Source: DASQFU01 sp035632955
Lineage (GTDB): Bacteria > Eisenbacteria > RBG-16-71-46
NCBI GenBank assembly: GCA_035632955.1
Contig: DASQFU010000238.1
Location: 1-18,102 of the forward strand
DNA length: 18,102 nt
Direction of reading: 5' to 3'
How positions within the stretch are numbered: position 1 is the first letter of the stretch; the number at the start of each line of letters is the position of its first letter. Shown here one piece after another: positions 1-7,717 of this stretch. The position numbers and the translations under genes were made by a program. The notes below the pieces were generated by a model. That model did not search any database. It saw only the letters and a program-made list of their open reading frames with translations, and was not told the DNA's origin.

Positions 1-1936
1 CGAGGCCGGTGAGCGAAGGGTCCCGCGCCCCCATCACCAGCACTAGGTCGCCGGGTCGCGCTTCGCCAGCGATGCGTTCCACCAATCCCGAACGATCTGG
101 CGCGAATTCCGCACGAGTTCCGCGGGCCGCGATCTCGGCGATGATGTCGGCGGCCGAGAAGTCCCGCTGTGCGGTGCCGCCCGCGTAGAAAATCTCCAGC
201 AGCCACAACCGGTCTTCGGGTCGCAGGGCCTCTGCGAAGGTCTCGACGAAATCGGCTCGCAGAAAGCGCGTGGGGCCATAGCCGTGCGGCTGATAGACCG
301 CGAGCACGCGGCGCGCGCGACGCTGCGCGGTGGTGATCGCGGCGCGCAGTTTGGCGGGATTGTGAGCGAAGTCGTCCACCACCTCGACGTCGCGCGCCTT
401 CCCGATCACCTGGAAGCGCCGGCTCACGCCCTGAATGCGCGCGAGCGGCTCGACCATCGCGGCGAGCGGCACGTCGATTGCCCTGCAGGCCGCGATTGCC
501 CCGAGCGCGTTCTCGACGTTGTGAATCCCGGGCACCGGCAGCCTGAAGTCGACGCCATCGACCCGGAACCGGCAGCCGTCCGGATCGAGCTCGACCTCGG
601 TCGCGCGGATCTCGGCCTCGGGTCCGAACCCGAACACGAGCGCGCCATCGGCCAGCGATCTCAGGTTGTCGGCCTCCCCAACCACGAGGCGTTCCTGCGT
701 GCGGGAGCGGAAGATCGCGAACATCTCGGCGACCTCGTGCATCTCGCGGTGATCGCGCTGGAGATTGAGGACGACGCCGACCGCCGGCCGGTACTTGACC
801 AGCGAGCCGTCGCTCTCGTCGGCCTCGACCACGAGCAGTTCGGACGTTCCGGCCCAGGCGTTGCCCCACAACCCCTGTTGCTGCAAAGCGACCAGATCGC
901 CGCCGGTGATCACGGATGGCTCGCGCCCGGCTCCCCGCAGGATCTCGAACGCCATCGCGACCGTCGTTGACTTGCCGCTGGTGCCCGCGATCGCGATCGT
1001 CCGGTGCTCGTCGACGAACCGAGCCAGCAGATCGGAGCGATGGACGATCGGCACGCCGCGCGCCCGCGCGCCCGCGACGTCCGGCACCTCCGCCTCGACC
1101 GCCGTCGAGGCGACGAGTGCCGCGCAGTCGCCCTCCACGCCGCTGCCGTCCTGAGGCCGAACGGTGATACCGAGCCGCTCGAGCTGCGTCCGCGCCTCGG
1201 CCCGCTCGCCGCGATCGAAGGCGCGGTCGCTGCCGCTCGCGCGGCCGCCGGTCATGACCTGGAACTGGGCGAGCGCACTCATGCCGCTACCGGCGAGCCC
1301 CGCATAGTGGAAGCGCCCGGGACCGTGCGGATCCGGAACCACGTCCACCCGCTCGTCGCTGACGATCGCGACCGGGTCTCCGGCCGCGACCTGCTCGAAC
1401 AGCTCGGCCATGTGAGCGTTGGAAACCCGCACGCACCCATGCGAGGCGGGATGGCCGAGCGAGCGCTCGTGATTGGTGCCGTGGATATAGATGTAGCGCG
1501 CCAACGAGTCGACGCCCTCACCCTGATTGACGCCGGGCTCGAGCCCCTCGAGCGTCAACACACGCGTGAGAATCAGATCCTCTTCCCACGGCTCTCCGTG
1601 CCACACCGTTCCCGTCGGCTCGCGACTCTGGAACACCGCGCCGAGCGGTTGTCCGGCGCCGATGCGCTCGTGGATCCGGTGCCACCCCGGCGGCGTGCGC
1701 AGCGATCCGTGCGTGCCACCGATACCGGCGGCTGCCGTGGACACCGGGTAGTCGGCGACGACCTGATCTCCGCGCAGCAGGAACAGGCGTTGTCCTTCGA
1801 CGTCCACGAGCACCAGGCGAGCCGGCAGCTCAGAAAACGGCGAGAGCGGCCGGGCGAGCGCCCGGGTCGCGAGCTCCAGCGCGCGCCGCGCGGCACGGGA
1901 GCGGACGGCGGCGTCCAGCCACACCGAGTCATCCAT
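1..1936 (-). CDS. YkuD L,D-transpeptidase-fold domain fused to MurC/Mpl-type Mur ligase (3' end outside window)
   Basis: One uninterrupted minus-strand frame gives 645 residues before the window edge. Residues about 40-195 form a YkuD domain: an RTPPGWHRI segment near 80-88, HGTN at 152-155 and the catalytic SHGC motif with Cys168. About 15 residues later a Mur ligase begins: nucleotide-binding GLAGSGMSALAQ at 213-224, ATP P-loop GTSGKST at 318-324, an ADESD-type motif near 370, GVSRRFQ and DDFAHNPAK near 510-525, and QPHGYGPTRF at 549-558. The Mur order matches MurC/Mpl, although the P-loop has S and S where MurC usually has GTHGKT. I walked every codon from the YkuD catalytic motif to the start of the Mur domain and found no stop. 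The N-terminus (MDDSVWLDAAVRSRAARRAL) has no signal peptide or membrane segment, so the YkuD part is probably cytoplasmic. ATG at 1936 is the only start after an in-frame TGA at 1969-1967 and lies 33 bases after allE. MurC and Mpl cannot be told apart here. Domain calls are firm; the recycling role is inferred. Confidence 0.85.
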   Translation of the reverse strand, partial: MDDSVWLDAAVRSRAARRALELATRALARPLSPFSELPARLVLVDVEGQRLFLLRGDQVVADYPVSTAAAGIGGTHGSLRTPPGWHRIHERIGAGQPLGAVFQSREPTGTVWHGEPWEEDLILTRVLTLEGLEPGVNQGEGVDSLARYIYIHGTNHERSLGHPASHGCVRVSNAHMAELFEQVAAGDPVAIVSDERVDVVPDPHGPGRFHYAGLAGSGMSALAQFQVMTGGRASGSDRAFDRGERAEARTQLERLGITVRPQDGSGVEGDCAALVASTAVEAEVPDVAGARARGVPIVHRSDLLARFVDEHRTIAIAGTSGKSTTVAMAFEILRGAGREPSVITGGDLVALQQQGLWGNAWAGTSELLVVEADESDGSLVKYRPAVGVVLNLQRDHREMHEVAEMFAIFRSRTQERLVVGEADNLRSLADGALVFGFGPEAEIRATEVELDPDGCRFRVDGVDFRLPVPGIHNVENALGAIAACRAIDVPLAAMVEPLARIQGVSRRFQVIGKARDVEVVDDFAHNPAKLRAAITTAQRRARRVLAVYQPHGYGPTRFLRADFVETFAEALRPEDRLWLLEIFYAGGTAQRDFSAADIIAEIAARGTRAEFAPDRSGLVERIAGEARPGDLVLVMGARDPSLTGL

Positions 1937-1969
1937 CGCGGCGGCTCTCGAGGCCGAGACGGCGCTTCA

Positions 1970-2716
1970 TTACAGCTCCACGTCGCGATGGACGTCCTTG
2001 TAGTAGAGGTAGCGAGAAGGCGTCGAGCTGGTTGCGAAGAACGACTGCGGCACGTAGGGGCCCATCCAGATGAAGTCGCCGGCCGAGACCTCCGCCCAGC
2101 GCCGGCCCAGGTAATAGAGGCCCTGCCCTTGGAGAAAGTACAGCCCGTGCTCCATGACGTGCGTCTCGATCACCGGCAACGAGTAGCCGGGCGGGAAGGT
2201 GAAAACGTTCATCGCCATGTCGAATGCGGGTTCGGCCGGAAGCAACGTCTTCAGCATCAGGCCCTCGATTCCCATGTAGGTTTCGCCTTGGAGACGCGAC
2301 TCGTTGCCGAACACCTCGTAAGGCTCGGCGTCTCCGAAGGGCTGATAAGCCTTCTTGAGCCACAGGACACGCGACGCTTCGGCCGCCTGCGCCGTGAAGC
2401 GCGAGCCCGGACGCAGGTAGGCGAACCCGCCCGGCTCCAGCGCCTGCCCGACGCCGTTGACGTCCAGCTCCAGACGCCCTTCGAGCAGATAGAAGAATGC
2501 TTCGATGCCCTTCTTCAGCGTCTGTCGGCATCCGCCCCATCGTCCAAGCTCGAGCAGATACTCGGCGAAGCGCGCCCCCATCGCCGGCGCCGCGAGCACC
2601 TTGGCGATCGTGTCCTGCCACTCGGGCAACACGCTCGGCGCGACCCCTTCGGGCGGCAGGATCGCGTAGTTCCGAGTGACCACCGCCCGACTCGATACCA
2701 GACCCGGCTGCGTCAT
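1970..2716 (-). CDS. allE: (S)-ureidoglycine aminohydrolase (bicupin)
   Basis: The 248-residue product matches the bicupin ureidoglycine aminohydrolase family, which releases ammonia from (S)-ureidoglycine to give (S)-ureidoglycolate, using a manganese ion in the second cupin. The first cupin spans about 55-120. In the second cupin the metal set is visible as ETHVMEH (Glu184, His186, His190) and Gln224 in WMGPYVPQSF. Full length for the family and no signal peptide, so it is cytosolic. The ATG at 2716 has a GGGAGG about 10 bases upstream. It is divergent from the DUF6986-type gene and followed after 33 bases by the YkuD-Mur fusion, with which it is probably cotranscribed. Function follows allC in the pathway, which fits the neighbours. 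Confidence 0.93.
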   Translation of the reverse strand: MTQPGLVSSRAVVTRNYAILPPEGVAPSVLPEWQDTIAKVLAAPAMGARFAEYLLELGRWGGCRQTLKKGIEAFFYLLEGRLELDVNGVGQALEPGGFAYLRPGSRFTAQAAEASRVLWLKKAYQPFGDAEPYEVFGNESRLQGETYMGIEGLMLKTLLPAEPAFDMAMNVFTFPPGYSLPVIETHVMEHGLYFLQGQGLYYLGRRWAEVSAGDFIWMGPYVPQSFFATSSTPSRYLYYKDVHRDVEL

Positions 2717-2832
2717 GCGACCATCGCCTCCCGGAGTGAATGACTCATCATCCTGTCATCGGCAACAGGAGTTCGATGCGCGAGCAACGTCATTCCACTA
2801 GATTGGACCGACCGACCCGCGAGGATGCGCAC
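2717..2832. other. Divergent intergenic region between allE and the DUF6986-type gene
   Basis: These 116 bases separate two divergent genes, so both promoters, and any operator controlling the purine genes, should lie here. I see a short direct repeat (GACCGACCGACC near 2805-2816) and an AT-richer patch (CACTAGATTGG) that could hold a plus-strand -10 element. No -35/-10 pair with good spacing and no clear palindromic operator stand out. Confidence 0.4.
2821..2825 (+). promoter_or_regulatory. Ribosome binding site fixing the start of the DUF6986-type gene
   Basis: GAGGA lies seven bases before the ATG at 2833. In-frame ATGs at 2740 and 2776 have no comparable site, and 2740 would start inside the likely promoter region, so 2833 is preferred. 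Confidence 0.6.
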
Positions 2833-4197
2833 ATGACGACGACGTTCGACGATCGGAACCTTCGCGACTTGATCGCACGGCTCTCGCAAGCGAATCGGAC
2901 GTTCGCCGAAGCCTACCCCGGCGAACGTCCGGACCGCCAGCCGGTTCACACCGTGTATGGCGGCGCGCATCTGTTCAGCGCCGACCTGATGGGAAAGCTC
3001 GGCGCGAGCGCGCTGCGCGCGCTCGAAGAGTACGCGCCGGATCCCGCCACGTTCGCGACCGCGCTCGGAGCACCGGCGGGGCTCGCGGGCGAGGTGTATG
3101 GGCGCGTGCTCGAGAAGCTGCGCCGCGAGCCGGTCGAGGACTTCCGTTTGGATTTCGAGGACGGCTACGGCAACCGCCCGTGGGACGAAGAAGACGGGCA
3201 CGCCGAGAACGCTGCGAGTGAAGTGGCGGCAGGCCTCACGCGCGGCGCGCTCCCGCCGTTCATCGGCATCCGCATCAAGCCACTGAACGAAGAGCTGCGC
3301 GAGCGCAGCTTCCGCACCCTCGATCGCTTCGTCACCAGCCTGGTGCGGGCAACCGGCGGCCGGCTGCCCGACCACTTCGTCGTGACGCTGCCCAAGGTCA
3401 CCCACCCCGAACAGGTCGAAGCGCTGGTCGACGCGCTGGAGATTCTCGAGCGCGCCCTCGACTTGGCTTTGGGCTCGCTGCGTCTCGAGTTGATGGTCGA
3501 GACCGCTCAGTCCATCCTCGACCGGCGCGGCGGAATTGCGCTGCCGTCGCTCGTGGCCGCCGCGCGCGGCCGGTGCCGGGGCGCCCACTTCGGCACCTAC
3601 GACTACACGGCGGGATTGAACATCACGGCCGCGCATCAAGTGCACACGCACCCGGCCTGCGACTTCGCCCGACACGTCATGCAAGTCAGTCTCGCCGGCA
3701 CCGGCGTAACGCTCTCGGACGGCGCGACCACGCTGATGCCGGTCGGCCCTCACCGCCCGAGGGACGGCGAGCCGCTCACGCGAGAGCAGCGCGACGAGAA
3801 TCGCCGCACCGTTCATCACGCCTGGCGCCGGCACTACGAGGACGTTCGCAGCTCGCTGATTCGAGCGTTCTATCAGGGCTGGGATCTGAATCCGGCGCAA
3901 CTGCCGTCCCGCTATGCGGCGGTGTTCTCGTTCTTCCTCGAGGGGCGGAACGAAGCGGCGGTGAGGCTGCGCGCGTTCATCGACCGCGCGGCCCAGGCGA
4001 CGCTGGTCGGCAACGTGTTCGACGACGCGGCGACCGGCCAGGGCCTGCTCAACTTCTTCCTGCGGGGTCTCAACTGCGGCGCGCTCACCGAATCGGAGGC
4101 GCTCGAGGCCGGGCTCGGCCTGGAAGAGCTTCGTGGGCGTTCGTTCGTGAAGATCCTCGATCGCCGCCGGGCGGCGGCCGATCAGCTCCCGCGATAG
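2833..4197 (+). CDS. CitE/malate-synthase-like aldolase superfamily protein (DUF6986 family)
   Basis: The 454-residue product looks like the TIM-barrel aldolase/citrate-lyase group that I know as DUF6986. Superfamily metal and substrate signatures are visible: LDFEDGYG (Asp107, Glu109, Asp110), GIRIKP near 145-150, LPKVTHPEQ near 187-194, and LMVETAQS with Glu223, followed by FGTYDYTAG near 253-261. In CitE and malate synthase relatives the equivalent acidic residues hold Mg2+ and the enzyme joins or splits glyoxylate or acyl-CoA C-C bonds. The exact reaction here is not known to me. Its place between allE (divergent) and uraH (convergent, 16-base overlap) suggests a role in using the glyoxylate or ureidoglycolate end product. 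Start 2833 was chosen over upstream ATGs because of the GAGGA site. Confidence 0.82.
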   Translation: MTTTFDDRNLRDLIARLSQANRTFAEAYPGERPDRQPVHTVYGGAHLFSADLMGKLGASALRALEEYAPDPATFATALGAPAGLAGEVYGRVLEKLRREPVEDFRLDFEDGYGNRPWDEEDGHAENAASEVAAGLTRGALPPFIGIRIKPLNEELRERSFRTLDRFVTSLVRATGGRLPDHFVVTLPKVTHPEQVEALVDALEILERALDLALGSLRLELMVETAQSILDRRGGIALPSLVAAARGRCRGAHFGTYDYTAGLNITAAHQVHTHPACDFARHVMQVSLAGTGVTLSDGATTLMPVGPHRPRDGEPLTREQRDENRRTVHHAWRRHYEDVRSSLIRAFYQGWDLNPAQLPSRYAAVFSFFLEGRNEAAVRLRAFIDRAAQATLVGNVFDDAATGQGLLNFFLRGLNCGALTESEALEAGLGLEELRGRSFVKILDRRRAAADQLPR

Positions 4198-4520
4198 GTC
4201 GAATAGCCGAACGGGCTCAGCAGCAAGGGCACGTGATAGTGCTCGTTCGGATCGCGGACCTCGAACACGACCGTCACTTCCGGAAAGAACGCACCGCGGA
4301 CGCCGAGGTACGCGCCGGTGTCGAAGATTAGCCGGTAGCGCCCCGCATCCAGCTTGCCACCCTCGGCCAGCAGGTCGCGCAGGCGACCATCCGGCCCAGT
4401 GACTCCATGCGCCAGCGGCATCCAGCCGCGCTCGCCCGCGTGCAGCTCGAGCCGCACCGGCACGCCGGTTGCCGGCCGCCCCGCCGCGGTGTCCAGCACG
4501 TGCGTCGTGATCGCGCTCAT
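4182..4520 (-). CDS. uraH: 5-hydroxyisourate hydrolase (transthyretin-like)
   Basis: This 112-residue protein hydrolyses 5-hydroxyisourate, the urate oxidase product, to OHCU. It has the family landmarks: THVLD at the N-terminus (His7), Arg46 in TGPDGR, a HYHVPLLLSP segment with His94/His96, and the C-terminal YRGS tetrapeptide diagnostic of HIU hydrolase as opposed to true transthyretin. No signal peptide, so it is cytosolic. The ATG at 4520 overlaps the stop of uraD (ATGA), indicating translational coupling. The 3' end overlaps the convergent DUF6986-type gene by 16 bases. A longer in-frame extension upstream exists but would run into uraD and lacks family similarity. Confidence 0.95.
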   Translation of the reverse strand: MSAITTHVLDTAAGRPATGVPVRLELHAGERGWMPLAHGVTGPDGRLRDLLAEGGKLDAGRYRLIFDTGAYLGVRGAFFPEVTVVFEVRDPNEHYHVPLLLSPFGYSTYRGS

Positions 4521-5029
4521 GGGTCCTCGCTCAGCAGCTTCTCCAGGCGGAGACGGGTGATGCCCGCATGCTCTTCGCTCGCCACCGACCACTCGCGCTC
4601 GGGATCGTTCCCGAGCCGCGTCTCGAGCAGCGCGAGCATATCTTCGGCGCTCCTGCCGGCCGCGCGGACGATGAAAATATAGCCGAACTTCTCCTCGTAG
4701 CTCCGGTTGCCCTCCGCCAGGCGATCGAGGAGCGCGGGCGAGGCTTCCGCCGCCCCCCGTTGCTCGCCCGCGGCCCAGTCGCTCGCGCCCGCAAACCTCC
4801 GGCGCATCGCCTCGTGGTCACCGATCCGAGGATGGTGCGCGAACGCCCCGAGCTGTGCCGAGCGCCGTAGGCCATGCCAGGTTTCGCCGGCGCACTGCAG
4901 CAGGTGCGCGCGGTCCCGGTACGGACGCGACGCCAGCATGCCCTCGATCCATGCCTCGGCGCCGCAACAGCGGTCGAGCGCCGCGGCGGCGGCCTTCTCT
5001 GGAAGCGCGTTCAACTCCGCCACGGTCAC
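4517..5029 (-). CDS. uraD: 2-oxo-4-hydroxy-4-carboxy-5-ureidoimidazoline (OHCU) decarboxylase
   Basis: The 170-residue product decarboxylates OHCU stereospecifically to (S)-allantoin, the step after UraH. Recognisable motifs are FAHHPRIGD (around residues 65-75, containing the catalytic His), the SDWAAGEQ region, and NRSYEEKFGYIFIV followed by a small-residue turn, as in the family. The start is taken as GTG at 5029, which overlaps the TGA of allC (GTGA), giving the product a TVAELNALP beginning. Upstream in-frame sequence is antisense or out-of-frame allC and does not belong. The gene sits between allC and uraH with coupled junctions on both sides, so the order of synthesis is allC, uraD, uraH. 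Confidence 0.94.
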   Translation of the reverse strand: MTVAELNALPEKAAAAALDRCCGAEAWIEGMLASRPYRDRAHLLQCAGETWHGLRRSAQLGAFAHHPRIGDHEAMRRRFAGASDWAAGEQRGAAEASPALLDRLAEGNRSYEEKFGYIFIVRAAGRSAEDMLALLETRLGNDPEREWSVASEEHAGITRLRLEKLLSEDP

Positions 5030-6297
5030 GTAGCGCTCCGCGCCGAGAGGCGCCGGCACAACTCGAGCCCGACCCGATGGCCGGCGAACAACTGCTCGGC
5101 GTCGGTGTACTCGTCGGGCGAATGGCTGATGCCGCCCTGGCTCGGCACGAACAGCAGCAGGCTCGGCACTCCGGAGCGCGCGAACACCATCGTGTCGTGC
5201 GCGGCGCCGCTCACCATGCGGCAGCTGGTCACGCCCAGCTCGGCGGCGACGTCCCGAGCCGCATCGCCGAGCGTCGCATCGAGTGCCGACGGCTCCTGGG
5301 TTGAGACGCGTTCGAACGTGAGGGCCAGGCCTCGCCGCTCGGCCACTCCCGCCGCGCGGCGGCCGAGCTCGGTCTCGAGCACATCGAGCGCGCGGCTTTC
5401 CGAGTGCCGCAGCTCGAGCCAAACCTCGCACCGGCCGGGGACGACGTTGAACAGCCCCGGCTCCGCCTCGATGCGGCCGGCGGTGCCGACAGCGGGTTCG
5501 CCGCGCTCCCGCGCGAGCGATTCCACCGCCAAGACCAGCTCGGCCGCGGCCGCGAGCGCGTCCTTCCGATGGCCCATTGGAGTGGTGCCGGAGTGGCGCG
5601 CTTCGCCGTCGAACCGGGCCCGCCACCGCCGATATCCCGCGACCCGCGTGACGATCCCGAGTGCCAGCCCTTCGGCCTCGAGGGTCGGTCCCTGCTCGAC
5701 GTGCAGCTCGAGCGAGCGGGCGAGCGGGATTCGCGGCGCGCGCGGCGGCAGGCCCGAGGGCATCGGCGCGGCGCAACCCTCCGCGCACGCAACCGCGAGC
5801 GCTTCCGCCCAGCTCACGCCGTCGGCGTCGCGGACGGCGTCGAGCTCGTCCGGGCTCACCAGCCCGAGCAGGCTGCGTGCGCCCATCATGCCACCGTGAA
5901 AGCGGCTGTCTTCCTCCTCGGCGGTAGCGAAGCCGACGATGGGAACTCCCGGCTGACCCTGCAGCGAGGCCGCCGTCAACAGGCCGGAGACGACGCCGAA
6001 AGCGCCGTCGAAGCGGCCGCCACCGACGACGGAATCGAGATGGGAGCCGACCAGCAGGACCGGCTCCGACGTGTCGGGATCGATATCCGGCGAGTGAAAG
6101 AACAGATTCCCCGCCCAGTCGGATGTGGCGTCCAGCCCGAGCCGATCCGCCTCGTCGCGCAGCCAACGATGCGCCTCGAGCCACGCCGGATCGTAGGCGA
6201 GCCGCGTGACGCCCGCGCCCGCCGATCCGAAGTCGCTCAGCGCGGCGAGGCGATTCGCCAGGTCGTGGACGGAGAACTCGCGGGAAGCGGCAGGCAT
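5026..6297 (-). CDS. allC: Allantoate amidohydrolase (M20 / hydantoinase-carbamoylase family)
   Basis: The 423-residue protein is a binuclear-metal M20 amidohydrolase. Metal ligands can be read off: GSHLDSV (His86, first Asp88), RFDGAFGV (bridging Asp97), AEEED (Glu127/Glu128 region), HVEQGP (His199) and ISHSPDEYT (His392). The sequence type covers allantoate amidohydrolase, N-carbamoyl-L-amino acid hydrolase and ureidoglycolate hydrolase, which are hard to separate by eye. Position directly after allB and before uraD favours allantoate to ureidoglycine plus CO2 and NH3, consistent with allE being present. ATG 6297 is 13 bases after the allB stop; no strong Shine-Dalgarno is visible, so translation probably depends on allB. 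The stop overlaps the uraD GTG. Confidence 0.9.
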   Translation of the reverse strand: MPAASREFSVHDLANRLAALSDFGSAGAGVTRLAYDPAWLEAHRWLRDEADRLGLDATSDWAGNLFFHSPDIDPDTSEPVLLVGSHLDSVVGGGRFDGAFGVVSGLLTAASLQGQPGVPIVGFATAEEEDSRFHGGMMGARSLLGLVSPDELDAVRDADGVSWAEALAVACAEGCAAPMPSGLPPRAPRIPLARSLELHVEQGPTLEAEGLALGIVTRVAGYRRWRARFDGEARHSGTTPMGHRKDALAAAAELVLAVESLARERGEPAVGTAGRIEAEPGLFNVVPGRCEVWLELRHSESRALDVLETELGRRAAGVAERRGLALTFERVSTQEPSALDATLGDAARDVAAELGVTSCRMVSGAAHDTMVFARSGVPSLLLFVPSQGGISHSPDEYTDAEQLFAGHRVGLELCRRLSARSAT

Positions 6298-6310
6298 ATC
6301 GAACCGGAAG

Positions 6311-7693
6311 CTAGACGGTCGCGGGCGTTCGGTCCAACGCGTTCCCTGCGTCCACGACCTCCAGCCGGCCGTCGTGAAACACGCGCCGGCCACGGAGGTA
6401 GGTCGAGCGCACCGTGCCTTCGAGCGTGCGCCCGAGGTAGGGCGTTTGCGGGTGGCGCTGGAACAATCCTTCCGCCTCGACGTCGTGACGGCCGGCGTTG
6501 TCCCAGACCATGAAGTCCGCGTCGTGGCCGACCACGATGCTGCCCTTGCGCGAGCCGAGCCCCGCCAGCCGGGCGGGACGTTCCGCCATCCAACGCACCA
6601 GCTCGACCGGAGCAAAGCCGCGCGCCAGCGCCTGGGTCCACAGCACCGGCCAGACGAGCTGAAGCGAGGCGATGCCGCCCCAGGCGCGCATGAAGTCGCC
6701 GGCCGCGAGTTGCTTCATCTCGGGCGGACACGGTGAATGGTCCGACGCGACCAGGTCGATGACTCCCTCCCGCAACGCGTCCCAGAGCCGCTCGCGGTTC
6801 GCGCGCCCGCGAATCGGCGGAGCGCACTTGAACATCGTCGCGCCGTCCGGAATCACCTCGGCGGCGAAGGTCAGATAGTGGGGACAGGTCTCGACGGTGA
6901 CCGGCAGCCCGCGCTCGCGCGCGCGCCTCAGATCCCCGACGGCCGAGGACGCCGACAGGTGAACCACGTGCACGGCGCAGCCGGTCTCCTCGCACAAGCG
7001 GAGCAACAGGCCAATCGCCTCGCTCTCGGCGACCTCGGGGCGGGAGGCGAGAAACGTGTCGTATCGCCTCGGATCCTGGCCGGCGAGCGCCGCTTCGGCG
7101 GCGGCGATCGGCTGCGGCAGCTCGGCATGAGCGAGCAGCGGCAGACCGAGCCGGGCGAGGATCGGCATCGCCGTGCGCAGCTCGGCCTCGCCGACCGGCG
7201 GAAACTCGTCCACTCCGGAGGGAACGAGAAAGCACTTGAAGCCGGCGACGCCGGCAGCGGCCAGACCCTCGAGCTCTCCGGCATTGCCGGGCACGACGCC
7301 GCCCCAGAACGCGACGTCCACGGCACACTGGCCGCTCGCCGCCTCGCGCTTGCGCGTCAGCGCGGCGACGGAGGTGGTCGGCGGAATGCTGTTGAGCGGC
7401 ATATCGACGATCGTGGTCACGCCGCCTGCGGCCGCCGCCTGCGTCGCGGTTGCGAAGCCCTCCCATTCCGTGCGCCCCGGTTCGTTGACGTGAACGTGCG
7501 TGTCCACGACGCCGGGCAGCAGGTAAGCCTCGCCGAGATCGTGGGTGGGAGGCGCCGCGGGCGCATGAACCAGGGGAACGATCGCCGCGATCCGGCCGTC
7601 GCGCACCTCGACCGCGGCGGCCACGACGCCGTGCGGCGTGACGACGCGCCGGCTCACGAGCCGCAGCTCGGGCGGCGCCACCGCTGCCAGCAT
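6311..7693 (-). CDS. allB: Allantoinase (cyclic amidohydrolase)
   Basis: This 460-residue amidohydrolase-superfamily enzyme opens the hydantoin ring of allantoin to allantoate. All binuclear metal residues are visible: DTHVHVNEPG (His66, His68), the carboxylated lysine in GFKCFLVPSG (Lys153), LAHAE (His189), VVHLS (His245) and SDHSP (Asp318). The HVHVNEPGRTEWEG stretch and SDHSPCPPEMK are typical of allantoinase rather than dihydropyrimidinase or dihydroorotase. Length is normal. ATG 7693 lies 24 bases after the kinase gene; the upstream Shine-Dalgarno is weak, and a GTG four codons in is an alternative. Followed after 13 bases by allC. Confidence 0.95.
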   Translation of the reverse strand: MLAAVAPPELRLVSRRVVTPHGVVAAAVEVRDGRIAAIVPLVHAPAAPPTHDLGEAYLLPGVVDTHVHVNEPGRTEWEGFATATQAAAAGGVTTIVDMPLNSIPPTTSVAALTRKREAASGQCAVDVAFWGGVVPGNAGELEGLAAAGVAGFKCFLVPSGVDEFPPVGEAELRTAMPILARLGLPLLAHAELPQPIAAAEAALAGQDPRRYDTFLASRPEVAESEAIGLLLRLCEETGCAVHVVHLSASSAVGDLRRARERGLPVTVETCPHYLTFAAEVIPDGATMFKCAPPIRGRANRERLWDALREGVIDLVASDHSPCPPEMKQLAAGDFMRAWGGIASLQLVWPVLWTQALARGFAPVELVRWMAERPARLAGLGSRKGSIVVGHDADFMVWDNAGRHDVEAEGLFQRHPQTPYLGRTLEGTVRSTYLRGRRVFHDGRLEVVDAGNALDRTPATV

Positions 7694-7717
7694 CGGGGCG
7701 GGACTCGCTCGGAGAAG

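Noticed and set aside
284..970. A 228-codon plus-strand open frame
   Set aside because: It is antisense to the Mur ligase domain, whose motifs are conserved on the minus strand.
1004..2743. A 579-codon plus-strand open frame
   Set aside because: It is antisense to the YkuD-Mur fusion and allE, with the low-complexity composition of a shadow frame.
2713..3900. A 395-codon minus-strand open frame
   Set aside because: It is antisense to the DUF6986-type gene, which has superfamily catalytic motifs on the plus strand.
4521..4592. A 24-residue N-terminal extension of UraH
   Set aside because: It lies inside uraD and precedes the conserved MSAITTHVLD start; the ATGA overlap supports the shorter protein.
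5404..6513. A 369-codon plus-strand open frame
   Set aside because: It is antisense to allC and the end of allB and has no recognisable similarity.
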